Positions 7,366 through 15,661 are shown, counted from the first letter of the stretch. The stretch is DNA of 38,252 nt from Actinomycetes bacterium (GCA_030631725.1 DAOVKO010000001.1:1-38252); one strand, 5' to 3'. Notes: generated by a model from the letters alone, not told the origin. Made by a program: numbers and translations.

Positions 7366-7776
7366 TCATTTTTCCGGGTGGGTTTCAGGCGGGAGGCGGT
7401 CCAAAACTAACTGATATACGTGCTGGGCGACGGTTAAGGCATCTTGAGCCTGTTTGATTGTTGGATCAGGTTCCTCGCATGGATAGCGAAAACGGACGGC
7501 ATACTCTGTCAGCGGCCCGGCAGAGCTACGGAACTTTTCAAACGACTTATCTTTGGTAGCGCAAACATTGATCAGGTATTCGATTTCATGCGACCACTCG
7601 AAATCAGTATCCTGGTAAACCAGAAATCCTTTGAGGCACTTTTCAACAGCCTGTTGACAGTGGAAGCAAACAGCCGCCGCTTCAGGCCGCTGCAAATCCA
7701 TGGCGACCTGGGCCACACTCAAGTCGGATTGAGCCCGCCGAAGCCACTGTTGGACCAATTCCAGTTCAGGCGGCAT
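7366..7776 (-). CDS. HEPN domain protein
   Basis: The 136-residue helical protein matches the HEPN family: WLRRAQSDLSVAQVAM, then AVCFHCQQAVEKCLKGFLVY, then HEIEYLINVCA and LTEYAVRFRYP. HEPN proteins are frequently encoded with a minimal nucleotidyltransferase, as toxin-antitoxin or nucleotide-modification pairs. Here the gene overlaps the end of such a nucleotidyltransferase gene by 11 bp. The RX4-6H ribonuclease motif of HEPN toxins is not visible: no arginine is followed by a histidine at that spacing. This protein may therefore belong to the non-nuclease branch. Confidence 0.85.
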   Translation of the reverse strand: MPPELELVQQWLRRAQSDLSVAQVAMDLQRPEAAAVCFHCQQAVEKCLKGFLVYQDTDFEWSHEIEYLINVCATKDKSFEKFRSSAGPLTEYAVRFRYPCEEPDPTIKQAQDALTVAQHVYQLVLDRLPPETHPEK

Positions 7777-8101
7777 AGACTAGCCTCCCCTTGTGGGTTG
7801 CTTCGTAGGGCAATGAGAATTTAACCGGGGCCCATTTTTCCATGCTTTGCCGACGATAGAAGACCAGGTCCTTGGGCAGGGCAATGTCAGCCACGGCACT
7901 GTAGGCCTGTCCGGCCAATTCGTGCAAATCACCAGCATCGTCATCGACCACAATCAAGAGGTCCAGGTCGCTGTGCTCATGAGTTCTGCCGGTGGCCCGG
8001 GAGCCGAACAGGTAAATCTGCTGGGGATGCAGCACCTCGACCAGACGATCGACGATTTGCTGCACTATCTGCTCATCAATCTTCTTCAACATAGCAGACA
8101 T
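7766..8101 (-). CDS. Minimal nucleotidyltransferase (MNT)
   Basis: The 111-residue protein carries the polymerase-beta-type nucleotidyltransferase signature: FGSRATGR (about residues 32-39), then HSDLDLLIVV with metal-binding Asp45 and Asp47. A third acid is probably Asp72 or Asp78. In known MNT/HEPN pairs the MNT acts as antitoxin, in some cases by AMPylating the HEPN partner. The frame can be extended to a TTG at 8128, but ATG at 8101, with GGGAG 10 nt upstream, is more likely; an ATG at 8092 is also possible. The gene starts 28 bp after the gatB stop and may be co-transcribed with it. Confidence 0.85.
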   Translation of the reverse strand: MSAMLKKIDEQIVQQIVDRLVEVLHPQQIYLFGSRATGRTHEHSDLDLLIVVDDDAGDLHELAGQAYSAVADIALPKDLVFYRRQSMEKWAPVKFSLPYEATHKGRLVYAA

Positions 8102-8129
8102 TATACCCAATCTCCCAGAAGCAAACAAC

Positions 8130-9629
8130 TCAAGTTTGCCCTAGAACTTCGCGGTCGATGAGTTCGCCGACCACTTTGGGATTGGCCTGGCCTTTGGACT
8201 TTTGCATGACTTGGCCGAGGAGGAAGCTGCGAGCCTTCTTGGCTTTTTTTCCGCCGGACTTGTAGTCGGCCACGGCCTTGGCATTATCAGCGAGCACCTG
8301 GGCGACAATAGACTCCAGAGCAGAAGTGTCGGAAACCTGCATGAGGTTTCTTTCTGAAGCGATTTTTTCGGGGGGGGCATCCGATTCGAGCATGGCTTGG
8401 AAGATGGTGGCAGCGGCGCTGGCTGATACGGTATCGTCGTCGGTGAGTTTGCAAAGTTGGGCCAATCGCTGGGGGGAGATACCCAGCTCGGCTACATCTG
8501 TGCCTTTCTCGTTAGCCAAGCGCATACCTTGGGATTGAATCAGATTGGCAGCCCGGCGGGGTGAGGCCCCGGCTTGTATGACAGCCTCGAAGTAGTCGGC
8601 TGTGGTCCGCTCGGATGTGAGCAAGGTGGTGAGCTTTTCATCGAGGCCGAATTCTTCCCGGAAGCGGGCATATCGGGCTATGGGCAGCTCGGGGAGCTGG
8701 GCTTTGATTCTCTCGAGCCAGGCGTCGTCGATTTCGACGGGGAGCAGGTCGGGCTCGGGGAAATAGCGATACTCGTCGGCTTCCTCCTTGTGCCGCTGAT
8801 AAACGGTAACTTCCCGGACGTCGTCCCAGCCTCGATTCTGCTTGGACATTTTGTCCATACGGTAGCCGTGGGGGTCGGCTTGCCATTCTTCAGCTTGGCG
8901 GGCGATCTCGAAGGCGACGGTTCGCTCCAGGGAGCGGAAGCTGTTGAGGTTTTTGACCTCGATGATGGGGGTATAGTGGCCGCCGTCGGGTTCGGAGTCG
9001 TCGAAAATCCACAAGCTGATGTTGGGCTCGAAGCGCATGTGTCCCTGCTGCATGTTGGCCTGGGAGATGCCCAGATAGCGGACGAGTTGGCGCATGCTGC
9101 GGGCATAGGCCATGACTTCTTCGACGCAGTTCAAGTCCGGCTCGGAGACGATCTCCAGCAGGGGCACGCCTGCGCGGTTGAGGTCCACGCCGGTACAGTC
9201 GGGCAAATCGTGGACGTTCTTGCCGGCGTCCTCTTCGAGGTGGGCTCTGGTTATGCCGATCCGCTTGGTTTGGCCATTGACGAGCAGGTCGATGTAGCCG
9301 TCGCTGCCCAGCGGCAGGTCGTATTGGGATATCTGGTAGTTCTTGGGCAAATCGGGATAGTAGTAGCCTTTGCGGTCCCATTTGGTGAATTCGGCGATCC
9401 GGCAGTTGAGGGCCAGGGCCATGAGTACGGCATACTCGTAGGCCTGGCGGTTCATGGTGGGCAGGACGCCGGGCATGCCTAAACAGACGGGGCAAACGTT
9501 GGTGTTGGGCGGATCGCCAAAGTGGTTGGGACAAGCGCAGAACATCTTGCTGGCGGTGGAAAGTTCGACGTGTATTTCCAGGCCGATGGTCGGGCGATAT
9601 CCTAAAGATGTTACGTTTTTTTGAATCAT
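8130..9629 (-). CDS. gatB: Aspartyl/glutamyl-tRNA amidotransferase subunit B
   Basis: GatB is the tRNA-binding and kinase-like subunit of GatCAB, which converts misacylated Glu-tRNA(Gln) or Asp-tRNA(Asn) to Gln-tRNA or Asn-tRNA. The protein starts with the diagnostic YRPTIGLEIHVELSTASKMF. It keeps the zinc cysteines (FCACPNHFG...VCPVCLGMPG) and has GVPLLEIVSEPD, YSIRYFPEPDL-like EYRYFPEPDLLP, and a YqeY-like C-terminal tail domain. A longer frame runs back to 9698, inside gatA. The ATG at 9629, 7 nt after the gatA stop, gives 499 residues and matches the family start. Confidence 0.95.
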   Translation of the reverse strand: MIQKNVTSLGYRPTIGLEIHVELSTASKMFCACPNHFGDPPNTNVCPVCLGMPGVLPTMNRQAYEYAVLMALALNCRIAEFTKWDRKGYYYPDLPKNYQISQYDLPLGSDGYIDLLVNGQTKRIGITRAHLEEDAGKNVHDLPDCTGVDLNRAGVPLLEIVSEPDLNCVEEVMAYARSMRQLVRYLGISQANMQQGHMRFEPNISLWIFDDSEPDGGHYTPIIEVKNLNSFRSLERTVAFEIARQAEEWQADPHGYRMDKMSKQNRGWDDVREVTVYQRHKEEADEYRYFPEPDLLPVEIDDAWLERIKAQLPELPIARYARFREEFGLDEKLTTLLTSERTTADYFEAVIQAGASPRRAANLIQSQGMRLANEKGTDVAELGISPQRLAQLCKLTDDDTVSASAAATIFQAMLESDAPPEKIASERNLMQVSDTSALESIVAQVLADNAKAVADYKSGGKKAKKARSFLLGQVMQKSKGQANPKVVGELIDREVLGQT

Positions 9630-9636
9630 AGTTCCA

Positions 9637-11103
9637 CTAAGACTGGAGCTTCGGCTTTTGCAGGTGGTAATCTGTGGCTTGCTCGAACATTCGGGCAATG
9701 CGCAGGAGCAATTCTTCGCTAAACGCTTTAGTGGTCAGTTGCAAACCGATAGGCAGGCCTGCGGAGCTGAAGCCACATGGAATACTGATAGCCGGCAGGC
9801 CGGTCAAGTTGGCCATGACGGTGTAGACATCCGACAAATAGAGGGTCAGGGGGTCGTCGATCTTTTCGCCGAGCCTGAAGGGCGGGGTAGGTGTTACCGG
9901 CCCGGCAATACAATCGACCTGCTCGAAGGCCTTATCGAAATCCTGCCTGATCAGGGTGCGGACTTTTAGGGCTTTGAGGTAATAGGCATCGTAATAGCCA
10001 GCGGAGAGGGTGTATGTGCCGAGCATGATGCGGCGTTTGACTTCGGCTCCGAAGCCGTGGGCACGGCTGGTATAATACATATCTATGTAGTCTTTGGGGT
10101 CTTTGTCGCGATAGCCGTAGCGGACGCCGTCGTAGCGTGCGAGGTTGCTTGAGGCTTCGGCGGTGGCGACGATGTAATAGACGGCCAGGGCGTACTTGTT
10201 CAGGGGCATGGAGATATCGACGATCTCGGCTCCTAAAGAAGCGTAGAAGTCCAAGGCCTGGCGGACGGCCTGGGCGATTTCCTTATCGAGGCCCTCCTGG
10301 AAATACTCTCCGGCTACGCCGATCCTTAGCGGTTTGACGGGCTTGTCAAGGTTGGCCAAATAGTCGCCTACTTCCAGGTCGGCGCTGGTGGAGTCGCGCC
10401 GGTCGTGGCCGGCGATGATGTTCAGCAGTAACGCCAGATCAGGGATGGTCTTGGCTATAGGGCCAATCTGGTCGAGCGAGGAGCCAAAGGCGACCAGCCC
10501 GTAGCGAGAGACCCGGCCATAAGTGGGTTTGAGACCGACGACGGAACAGAAGGCAGCCGGCTGACGAATCGAGCCGCCGGTGTCCGAGCCCAGAGCGGCG
10601 TAGGCCAAGTCGGCAGCGACGACGGCGGCGGAGCCGCCGGATGAGCCGCCGGGGACTGTCTGGAGGTTCCAGGGATTGCGGGTGACGCCGAAGCCGGAGT
10701 TTTCGGTGCTGGCGCCCATGGCGAACTCGTCGAGGTTGGTTTTGCCGAGGATGACCGCGTCGGCGGCATTGAGGGCCTGGACAACGTGGGCTTCGTAGGG
10801 GGCTTGGAAGTTGCCCAGAATCTTTGAGGCGCAGGTAGTTCGGCCGTGGCTGATGCAGATGTTGTCTTTTATGGCCAAGGGGACGCCGGCCAAGGGGCCG
10901 AGGGTTTCGCCCTTGCTGCGGCGTTTGTCGATTCGGTCAGCTTGAGCGAGAGCAGCGTCTTGGTGCAGCTCGAGATAACCGTGTATGGCGGGGTCGTGGC
11001 GTTCGATGCGCTGGAAGAGGTGCTCGGTGGCCTGGCGGGAACTGAGCTGGCCTTTGGCTAATTCGCCGGCGAGCTGTTGGATGGTCAGGCGGTGTAATTC
11101 CAT
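9637..11103 (-). CDS. gatA: Aspartyl/glutamyl-tRNA amidotransferase subunit A
   Basis: GatA is the amidase subunit that releases ammonia from glutamine for GatB. The amidase-signature triad is Lys79 (LAIKDN), Ser154 (PGGSSGGS) and Ser178 (DTGGSIRQPA), at the same numbers as in the Staphylococcus aureus enzyme. The 488-residue length is normal. The gene is followed within 7 nt by gatB. Upstream it is separated from gatC by about 220 bp that include AT-rich inverted repeats, unusual for an operon in which the three genes often abut. Confidence 0.96.
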   Translation of the reverse strand: MELHRLTIQQLAGELAKGQLSSRQATEHLFQRIERHDPAIHGYLELHQDAALAQADRIDKRRSKGETLGPLAGVPLAIKDNICISHGRTTCASKILGNFQAPYEAHVVQALNAADAVILGKTNLDEFAMGASTENSGFGVTRNPWNLQTVPGGSSGGSAAVVAADLAYAALGSDTGGSIRQPAAFCSVVGLKPTYGRVSRYGLVAFGSSLDQIGPIAKTIPDLALLLNIIAGHDRRDSTSADLEVGDYLANLDKPVKPLRIGVAGEYFQEGLDKEIAQAVRQALDFYASLGAEIVDISMPLNKYALAVYYIVATAEASSNLARYDGVRYGYRDKDPKDYIDMYYTSRAHGFGAEVKRRIMLGTYTLSAGYYDAYYLKALKVRTLIRQDFDKAFEQVDCIAGPVTPTPPFRLGEKIDDPLTLYLSDVYTVMANLTGLPAISIPCGFSSAGLPIGLQLTTKAFSEELLLRIARMFEQATDYHLQKPKLQS

Positions 11104-11147
11104 TAGTCTGCTCAGAACTTATAAAAACAATTGGCACGAAAAACAGA

Positions 11148-11268
11148 GTTATTAGCTATTAGTCATCAGCCATTTGTTATTTGTTATTTATCTAAGACAG
11201 CCGGAAGGCTCGGGTGAAAACAATAGCAAATAACGATTAATTAATGACTAATAACAAATCGCAAATGG
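11148..11268. repeat. AT-rich inverted repeat in the gatC-gatA gap
   Basis: The left part (11148-11187) is built from GTTATTAG, ATTAGTCAT and TTTGTTATT motifs. The right part (11222-11268) carries the same motifs in the opposite orientation (ATGACTAATAAC, GCAAATAAC, CAAATGG). The pairing is imperfect. The element sits inside a probable operon and has no coding potential I can support. Confidence 0.55.
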
Positions 11269-11322
11269 TTCTTGACGGTGTACTGAGATCAAGTAAATCC
11301 TTTTTTTAACAGAGAGTCTTGG

Positions 11323-11616
11323 CTATTCAAGGACCTTGGGGACGGCGAAGAAGTCTCCGTGTGTGCGGGGAGCGTTGGCCAGGGCCTGTTCATTGGAAAG
11401 GGATTGGCCGATTTGATCCTGGCGAAAAACGTTGCTGATTTTCAAGGGATGGGTGGTGGGCTCGACGCCTTCGGTGTTCAACTCACTGAGCTGATCGATG
11501 TAGTTGAGGATATCGGATAATTGGCCGGCGAATTGTTCGAGCTCGTCTGTGGTGAGATTAATCCGGGCCAGACGAGCAATGCGGCGTACCTGGTCAGGGT
11601 CTATTTTGGCGGGCAC
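11323..11616 (-). CDS. gatC: Aspartyl/glutamyl-tRNA amidotransferase subunit C
   Basis: GatC is the small subunit that stabilises the GatA-GatB complex. The 97-residue protein matches the family throughout: DPDQVRRIARLARINLTTDE, FAGQLSDILNYIDQLSELNT, VEPTTHPL, FRQD and the C-terminal FFAVPKVLE. The start is a GTG at 11616 with GGAGG 7 nt upstream. It is the first gat gene in this minus-strand cluster and lies downstream of rpmB. Confidence 0.95.
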   Translation of the reverse strand: MPAKIDPDQVRRIARLARINLTTDELEQFAGQLSDILNYIDQLSELNTEGVEPTTHPLKISNVFRQDQIGQSLSNEQALANAPRTHGDFFAVPKVLE

Positions 11617-11678
11617 GGGGGGGCCTCCGGGTGATTAGCCGCAGATGAATACAGAAAGAATAATTGGCCACAGATGAA

Positions 11679-11753
11679 CACAGATTACACAGATAAGACA
11701 AGCAAAGAGCTATAAATGGCAAAACCGAATCAGTGAAATCTGTGTAATCTGTG
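11679..11753. repeat. 16-bp perfect inverted repeat between rpmB and gatC
   Basis: CACAGATTACACAGAT (11679-11694) is repeated in inverse as ATCTGTGTAATCTGTG (11738-11753), 43 bp apart. A degenerate third piece (GCAGATGAATACAG) lies at about 11641-11654. CCACAGAT-type repeats are common interspersed elements in environmental bacterial genomes; here the repeat could act as an mRNA stem-loop between rpmB and gatC. Confidence 0.65.
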
Positions 11754-11772
11754 GCTAGATAATCTTTGCCAG

Positions 11773-12045
11773 CTATTCGTCGGCTGATTCTTGAACTTCC
11801 GGATGGTAGTCGCGTCTGGGCGGCTTGACAACCAGGCCCATGCGGATGGCCTTGGCAGAGACTTTAATCCTTACGACACGTCCATTTACGAGGGCTCGGA
11901 CCTTTTGGATGTTGGCTTTGAACTGCCGCTTGCTTCGGCCGGTGATCTTTCGACCGACACCGCCGAGGTACTTTGCTCGTCCGCGATAGACCTTGGAGCC
12001 GCCGGCGCGGGTCTTTTTTCCTGTAAAAAAGCACACTCTGGACAT
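11773..12045 (-). CDS. rpmB: 50S ribosomal protein L28
   Basis: L28 is a small basic protein of the large ribosomal subunit. The 90-residue sequence opens with MSRVCFFTGKKTRAG and continues with SKRQFKANIQKVRALVNGRV and IKVSAKAIRMG, all characteristic of bL28. A basic insert (VYRGRAKYLGGVGRKITG) replaces the usual short SHANN-type linker. AGGAG lies 5 nt before the ATG, and a good promoter lies at 12103-12131. Confidence 0.93.
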   Translation of the reverse strand: MSRVCFFTGKKTRAGGSKVYRGRAKYLGGVGRKITGRSKRQFKANIQKVRALVNGRVVRIKVSAKAIRMGLVVKPPRRDYHPEVQESADE

Positions 12046-12102
12046 AACTGCTCCTGGCTTGAGGACCTGGCCAATTGGGCGAGGCCGGGACTGAAGTTGA
12101 AA

Positions 12103-12131
12103 CTTATATGGCAGATGCAGGGCAAAATCAA
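12103..12131 (-). promoter_or_regulatory. Sigma70-type promoter of rpmB
   Basis: On the minus strand, TTGATT (12131-12126) and TATAAG (12108-12103) are 17 bp apart. The -35 overlaps the last codons of the frame of the transposase remnant (stop at 12128), so the relic abuts an essential promoter. Confidence 0.6.
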
Positions 12132-12145
12132 GGGAAAAACCCAGC

Positions 12146-12364
12146 GGCCTGCATTGAGGTCTTGGCCTGATCCTTTAAATCATCCGGCAGATAGTGCATC
12201 ACGTTCTTGATCTTGTGGTTGCGACATCTCTGCACCGGGTTGGACGGGCCGAAGATGCTATCGATGGCCCTCCGTAGGGCCTTGCTGCCGTCGATCACAA
12301 ACAAACGGCGTTGTTTAGGATCGATGCCCCGAGCAACCAGCTCTTCCAACAGTTCTCTAACTGG
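12146..12364 (-). pseudogene. Internal fragment of an IS256-family transposase
   Basis: About 73 residues read VRELLEELVARGIDPKQ, RRLFVIDGSKALRRAI, VQRCRNHKIKNVMHYLP and DDLKDQAKTSMQAA. This is the central region of IS256/Mutator-type transposases, where FVIDGxKALRxAI and the QRCxxHKxxN stretch are typical. Both ends of the gene are missing and no terminal inverted repeats can be seen. The upstream edge is fused, in another frame, to an SDR relic at about 12362. Confidence 0.75.
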
Positions 12365-12633
12365 GCCATCTGGGGCAGAATCTGTCGGATAAGGAGTAAT
12401 GGTCCAAAGAGATTTACTCTCACATCCTCCCACCAGTCTTTTGGGTCAAGTTCATGCACTCCCGCAATGCAGTTAAAGCGCCCGGCGTTGTTAAAGACCA
12501 CGTCAATTCTTTCGAACGCTTCAAGCGTTTTTGTCACCAGATTCTTTACCTGGTTAGGTTCAGTAATGTCGCTGCTTACAGCCAGAGCTGTACCACCATT
12601 GTTTCTAATCAGATCGGCCGTCTGTTCCGCCAA
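12362..12633 (-). pseudogene. Internal fragment of a short-chain dehydrogenase/reductase gene
   Basis: About 90 residues match the SDR core: AEQTADLIRNNGGTALAV, SSDITEPNQV, the NNAG motif in DVVFNNAGRF, and the helix WWEDVRVNLFGPLLLIRQIL. The glycine-rich TGxxxGIG start and the catalytic Ser-Tyr-Lys part are both absent. Homology stops at about 12362, where the transposase fragment begins. A 28-residue frame with one hydrophobic stretch (ATG at 12695, stop 12609-12611) overlaps the front; it may be the broken 5' part or chance. Confidence 0.7.
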
Positions 12634-12767
12634 GAGTGAAATGCCAAAGCGGTGATAATCGCGGCAACAACTATACCAATAATCAGGTATCGCATGAATC
12701 TGTTCCCTTTTTCTTAGACTTCCCCCTATTGTTCGTCACCTATGCATTTTAGTGAGGCCGGGATTTC

Positions 12768-13700
12768 CTATATAAGGCCAAGTTGGTCCCTGGCCCAGTG
12801 GGCGGTCTCGATAATCGCCTGGTCCGTTGTGCAGTGGGGTGAGTAACCAAGCTGTGTCTTTGCCTTGGCAATATCGAAACACATGTGCTCGGCCAGGAAG
12901 TGAAGGCCGACCTCGTTCACTCTACTTTCATATTTCTTTAACAACGCCGCGATGGGCATGTAGTTGAGGGTTACTTGACAACCCAGGGCCGCGCCCGTAA
13001 TCTCGAGGTAGCGGTTGATGGTTACCGCCTTGTCGAGGCAGATATTGTAGATCTCGCCAATACTCTCGGGCCGCTCGATGGCAAGGAGAAACGCCTTAGC
13101 TAGGTCACAGATGTTCACGGGTTGTAGAAGCGCCTGCCCCGCGTTGGGCACGTCGAGGGGGACCGAGTTGATAACGTCGGCTATGAAGTCCTTGCGCCGA
13201 CCTCCGAGGTTGTCCAGCGGCAACATCCCTGGACCCGTGATGTACGACGGGCGAATCACCGTGGCCGGGAAGCTGGAATCCCGATGTAAGGTCAGGACTT
13301 TGTCGTCCACTTCGACGTTCTGTGCCCAGCCACCCATACTCCTGAAACCACGGTATGGCATAGTCTCATCACCGGGGACAAACGGCAGCGGCGCGTATCC
13401 ACCGGTGGAGCTGCAGTGGAGATAGTGTTTGATATCCCCACCATGATTGACAATGTTGTCAATAGACTTCACCGTCGGCACGGAATCGATGACAACGTCG
13501 TAGCCCGCTGCGAGGATCTTGCTCGAGTCCGAATCGTTGTCCTTGTCGCCCTTGACTATCCTGATTCCATTAGGGATCTCGCCAAGGTACGTCTGCGTCT
13601 TTCCCCTGCAGCAGATAGTGACCTCGTGGCCAGCATCGTGGAAGACCGAGACGATATGGTGTCCGAGCCATCCAGTTCCGCCAAAAACGATAACTCTCAT
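12768..13700 (-). CDS. NAD-dependent epimerase/dehydratase family protein
   Basis: The 310-residue protein begins with a Rossmann nucleotide-binding loop, VIVFGGTGWLGHHI (GxxGxxG). It has the extended-SDR layout: YLHCSSTGGYAP around the active-site region, VIRPSYITGPGM, and VNICDLAKAFLLAIE. The usual YxxxK catalytic pair is not evident where expected, so it may be an atypical SDR. Substrates of this family are often nucleotide sugars or sugar lactones. The frame is open upstream to 14033, but ATG 13700 with AAAGGA 7 nt upstream fits the Rossmann start. It lies 101 bp downstream of the DUF4838 gene, probably in one transcript; a role in glycan metabolism is inferred from that context. Confidence 0.82.
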   Translation of the reverse strand: MRVIVFGGTGWLGHHIVSVFHDAGHEVTICCRGKTQTYLGEIPNGIRIVKGDKDNDSDSSKILAAGYDVVIDSVPTVKSIDNIVNHGGDIKHYLHCSSTGGYAPLPFVPGDETMPYRGFRSMGGWAQNVEVDDKVLTLHRDSSFPATVIRPSYITGPGMLPLDNLGGRRKDFIADVINSVPLDVPNAGQALLQPVNICDLAKAFLLAIERPESIGEIYNICLDKAVTINRYLEITGAALGCQVTLNYMPIAALLKKYESRVNEVGLHFLAEHMCFDIAKAKTQLGYSPHCTTDQAIIETAHWARDQLGLI

Positions 13701-13801
13701 TACAGCATCCTTTCCGGTTGGGGTTGAGGCACGGGAGCGAGCAGATTCATCGTAACCTGAACTCGACCAAGGGTTTTGCGGGCTAATGGCTCTCCTTGCG
13801 A

Positions 13802-15661
13802 CTACAAGCCAACGGCGCGGCGAATACGGGCAGCGGTAGGATCGAACGGATAACTTTCGCGAGCCTCCGTCACTTTGTACTGTTCGCACAGTTCCAGAAA
13901 GCGCTGCACCAACGGGCGCATGCGCTTGGTCAGGGATGGATCGACTTTGCCCGGATCTTCGGTGGCGTTCAAGGCGTTCCAGCTCGGCGGCCAATTCGAT
14001 GGATCGACTTTTTGCGGATCTTCGACGTACCATATTGGTTCGATCGCCGCACGATAGGCGCAGATAGAGGCTTTTTCCACACGGTGACGGATCGCATCGC
14101 TTTCGGCCAGTTTCAGGGCTTCATCAAATGCATCCAGACCGGCTTGGGCGATCGATTCGTCGACGGCAAAATCCCTCGCCCGCCCGGCGCAGCCCGGATG
14201 CAGGCCGCTGGCCTCGACATGATCGTGCACCAAGTTAATGAACCGCCGAACGGGCTCTGCGGCACGGCCGTAATGCAGATCGAGAAACTCGTCCGTCAAC
14301 TCTTGCCCGTTGCGATTCGGGTCCCACAGCAGATTCGTTATTATATAATTCCGCAAGTCCGACAGCTCACTCGCTGGCGAACTGTACACCACTTGCATGA
14401 GAATGCCCTTGGCATTGTTAGCCACAAAGTAACGGATATTCGGCTCGATCACCCGCAGGTTTGGACATGGCAACAGCCAGTTGGAGAAGTTGGTGTTGTA
14501 GTTCCAGATGTAGATGTTGTCGCAGATTTTGCCCCAATCACTCATGTCGCGGCAGAAGGCCACGTTCTTCGGGCAGTTGGGATCGTCGATTGGATGGATC
14601 TGGCAACACTCTATACTGCAGACTTGAATCTGAACGTTGCTACGGGGCCTGATCGTTTTCGGCGGCTTGCGAGTGTACCAATAGGCCTCTGTGGCCACCA
14701 TTACGTCGGGATGTTTTTTGGCTACTTCATCAGCCACTGCGTTGACGAAGGTCAAGAGCGAGCCCATCGGCGTGCCTTGGGCCTTGTCGATCGCAGCGCA
14801 GTTGGCGCACTGACAATAATTGTCGTTATCATTCTGACAAACTGAGACGTTCTTGACAGCAGGATTATTATCCAGGTCACTTAGTACTGATTCAGTCACG
14901 ATCTTCAACACATCGGGATTCGTCAGGCACAATTCTGGCCCGCTGGGAACGTCCAGCTTGCGCTGCCCGCCAACAAGGGTAAAGAATTCGGGATACTCTT
15001 GGCCATACTGCCCAGCCAGGAGAGCAAAGTATTCAGGGTGCTCTTGGCCATACTTGCTCACCGGGCATTGGCGCTTGAAGGAATGATTGATCTCCAAGAG
15101 GCCGGTCTTGGCACCGAGCTTGGGCGCATCGGCCACGGTGTTGACGCGGAGTCGGGTGGCAAAGGCCGCGTTTGTATTTATCTCCCAGTAGAAGCTCCAG
15201 CGAAAATTCAGCGGCGGGTGGTAGAAGCGATCCACCGGCCCGACCACACAGGAGAGGCCAATCTTGGGCACGTATGTATGATCCGTAGTCAAAAATCGTA
15301 TGCCCAGATAGTCCTCCAGGAAAGTGTAGACCCCATAGAGCGTTCCGCGAGGCCGGCCGCCAGCAATGGCTATATTGCCGTCGCGGATAACTATCCGCAA
15401 ATCTTCGTCACCGAATCCATCGATGCTAAAAGCCACGTTACTTGCACTCAGGGCTCGGCTTGGACCGATGAAAATGTGTTTATCCGGACGAGCGGTTCTC
15501 TGCACAATCGCCAGTGTTGCCCCACTGGCCTGAGCGAAAAGCCGCTGGAATTCCTCGGCCGCATACACTTCACTGGCAGAGGCGTCGTCAGCGACGACGA
15601 TGTCCCAGCCGCTAAGCTGGGCTAGATCTATGCCTTCAGTACTATTGGAGTGGATTTCCAT
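13802..15661 (-). CDS. DUF4838 domain protein, glycoside-hydrolase-like
   Basis: The 619-residue protein resembles DUF4838 proteins, which are distantly related to alpha-glucuronidase and GH20-type enzymes. An N-terminal alpha/beta domain (about residues 18-130; IVVADDASASEVYAAEEFQ, LYGVYTFLEDYLGIRFL) is followed by the DUF4838 barrel (about 180-430, with CLTNPDVL, SVCQNDNDNYCQC and YWYTRKPP) and a helical C-terminus. No signal peptide is visible, unlike many secreted relatives. Residues 204-218 and 219-233 are a tandem duplication. A second echo near the C-terminus repeats EDPQKVDPS as EDPGKVDPS. GGGAGA lies about 5 nt before the ATG. The gene is downstream of the sialidase gene and has its own conserved promoter-leader element at 15748-15921. 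Confidence 0.78.
   Translation of the reverse strand: MEIHSNSTEGIDLAQLSGWDIVVADDASASEVYAAEEFQRLFAQASGATLAIVQRTARPDKHIFIGPSRALSASNVAFSIDGFGDEDLRIVIRDGNIAIAGGRPRGTLYGVYTFLEDYLGIRFLTTDHTYVPKIGLSCVVGPVDRFYHPPLNFRWSFYWEINTNAAFATRLRVNTVADAPKLGAKTGLLEINHSFKRQCPVSKYGQEHPEYFALLAGQYGQEYPEFFTLVGGQRKLDVPSGPELCLTNPDVLKIVTESVLSDLDNNPAVKNVSVCQNDNDNYCQCANCAAIDKAQGTPMGSLLTFVNAVADEVAKKHPDVMVATEAYWYTRKPPKTIRPRSNVQIQVCSIECCQIHPIDDPNCPKNVAFCRDMSDWGKICDNIYIWNYNTNFSNWLLPCPNLRVIEPNIRYFVANNAKGILMQVVYSSPASELSDLRNYIITNLLWDPNRNGQELTDEFLDLHYGRAAEPVRRFINLVHDHVEASGLHPGCAGRARDFAVDESIAQAGLDAFDEALKLAESDAIRHRVEKASICAYRAAIEPIWYVEDPQKVDPSNWPPSWNALNATEDPGKVDPSLTKRMRPLVQRFLELCEQYKVTEARESYPFDPTAARIRRAVGL
14963..15052 (-). repeat. 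In-frame tandem 45-bp duplication in the DUF4838 gene
   Basis: The two 15-residue units are YGQEHPEYFALLAGQ and YGQEYPEFFTLVGGQ. By eye about 34 of 45 bases match, so the duplication is not recent. Related proteins, as I recall them, have a single HPEYF-type segment here. Confidence 0.75.

Noticed and set aside
8574..9482. Long plus-strand open frame of 302 codons opposite gatB
   Set aside because: It is an antisense shadow of a well-recognised gatB and shows no domain of its own.
13796..14845. Plus-strand open frame of 349 codons opposite the DUF4838 gene
   Set aside because: Shadow frame created by codon bias; no recognisable motif and no ribosome binding site.
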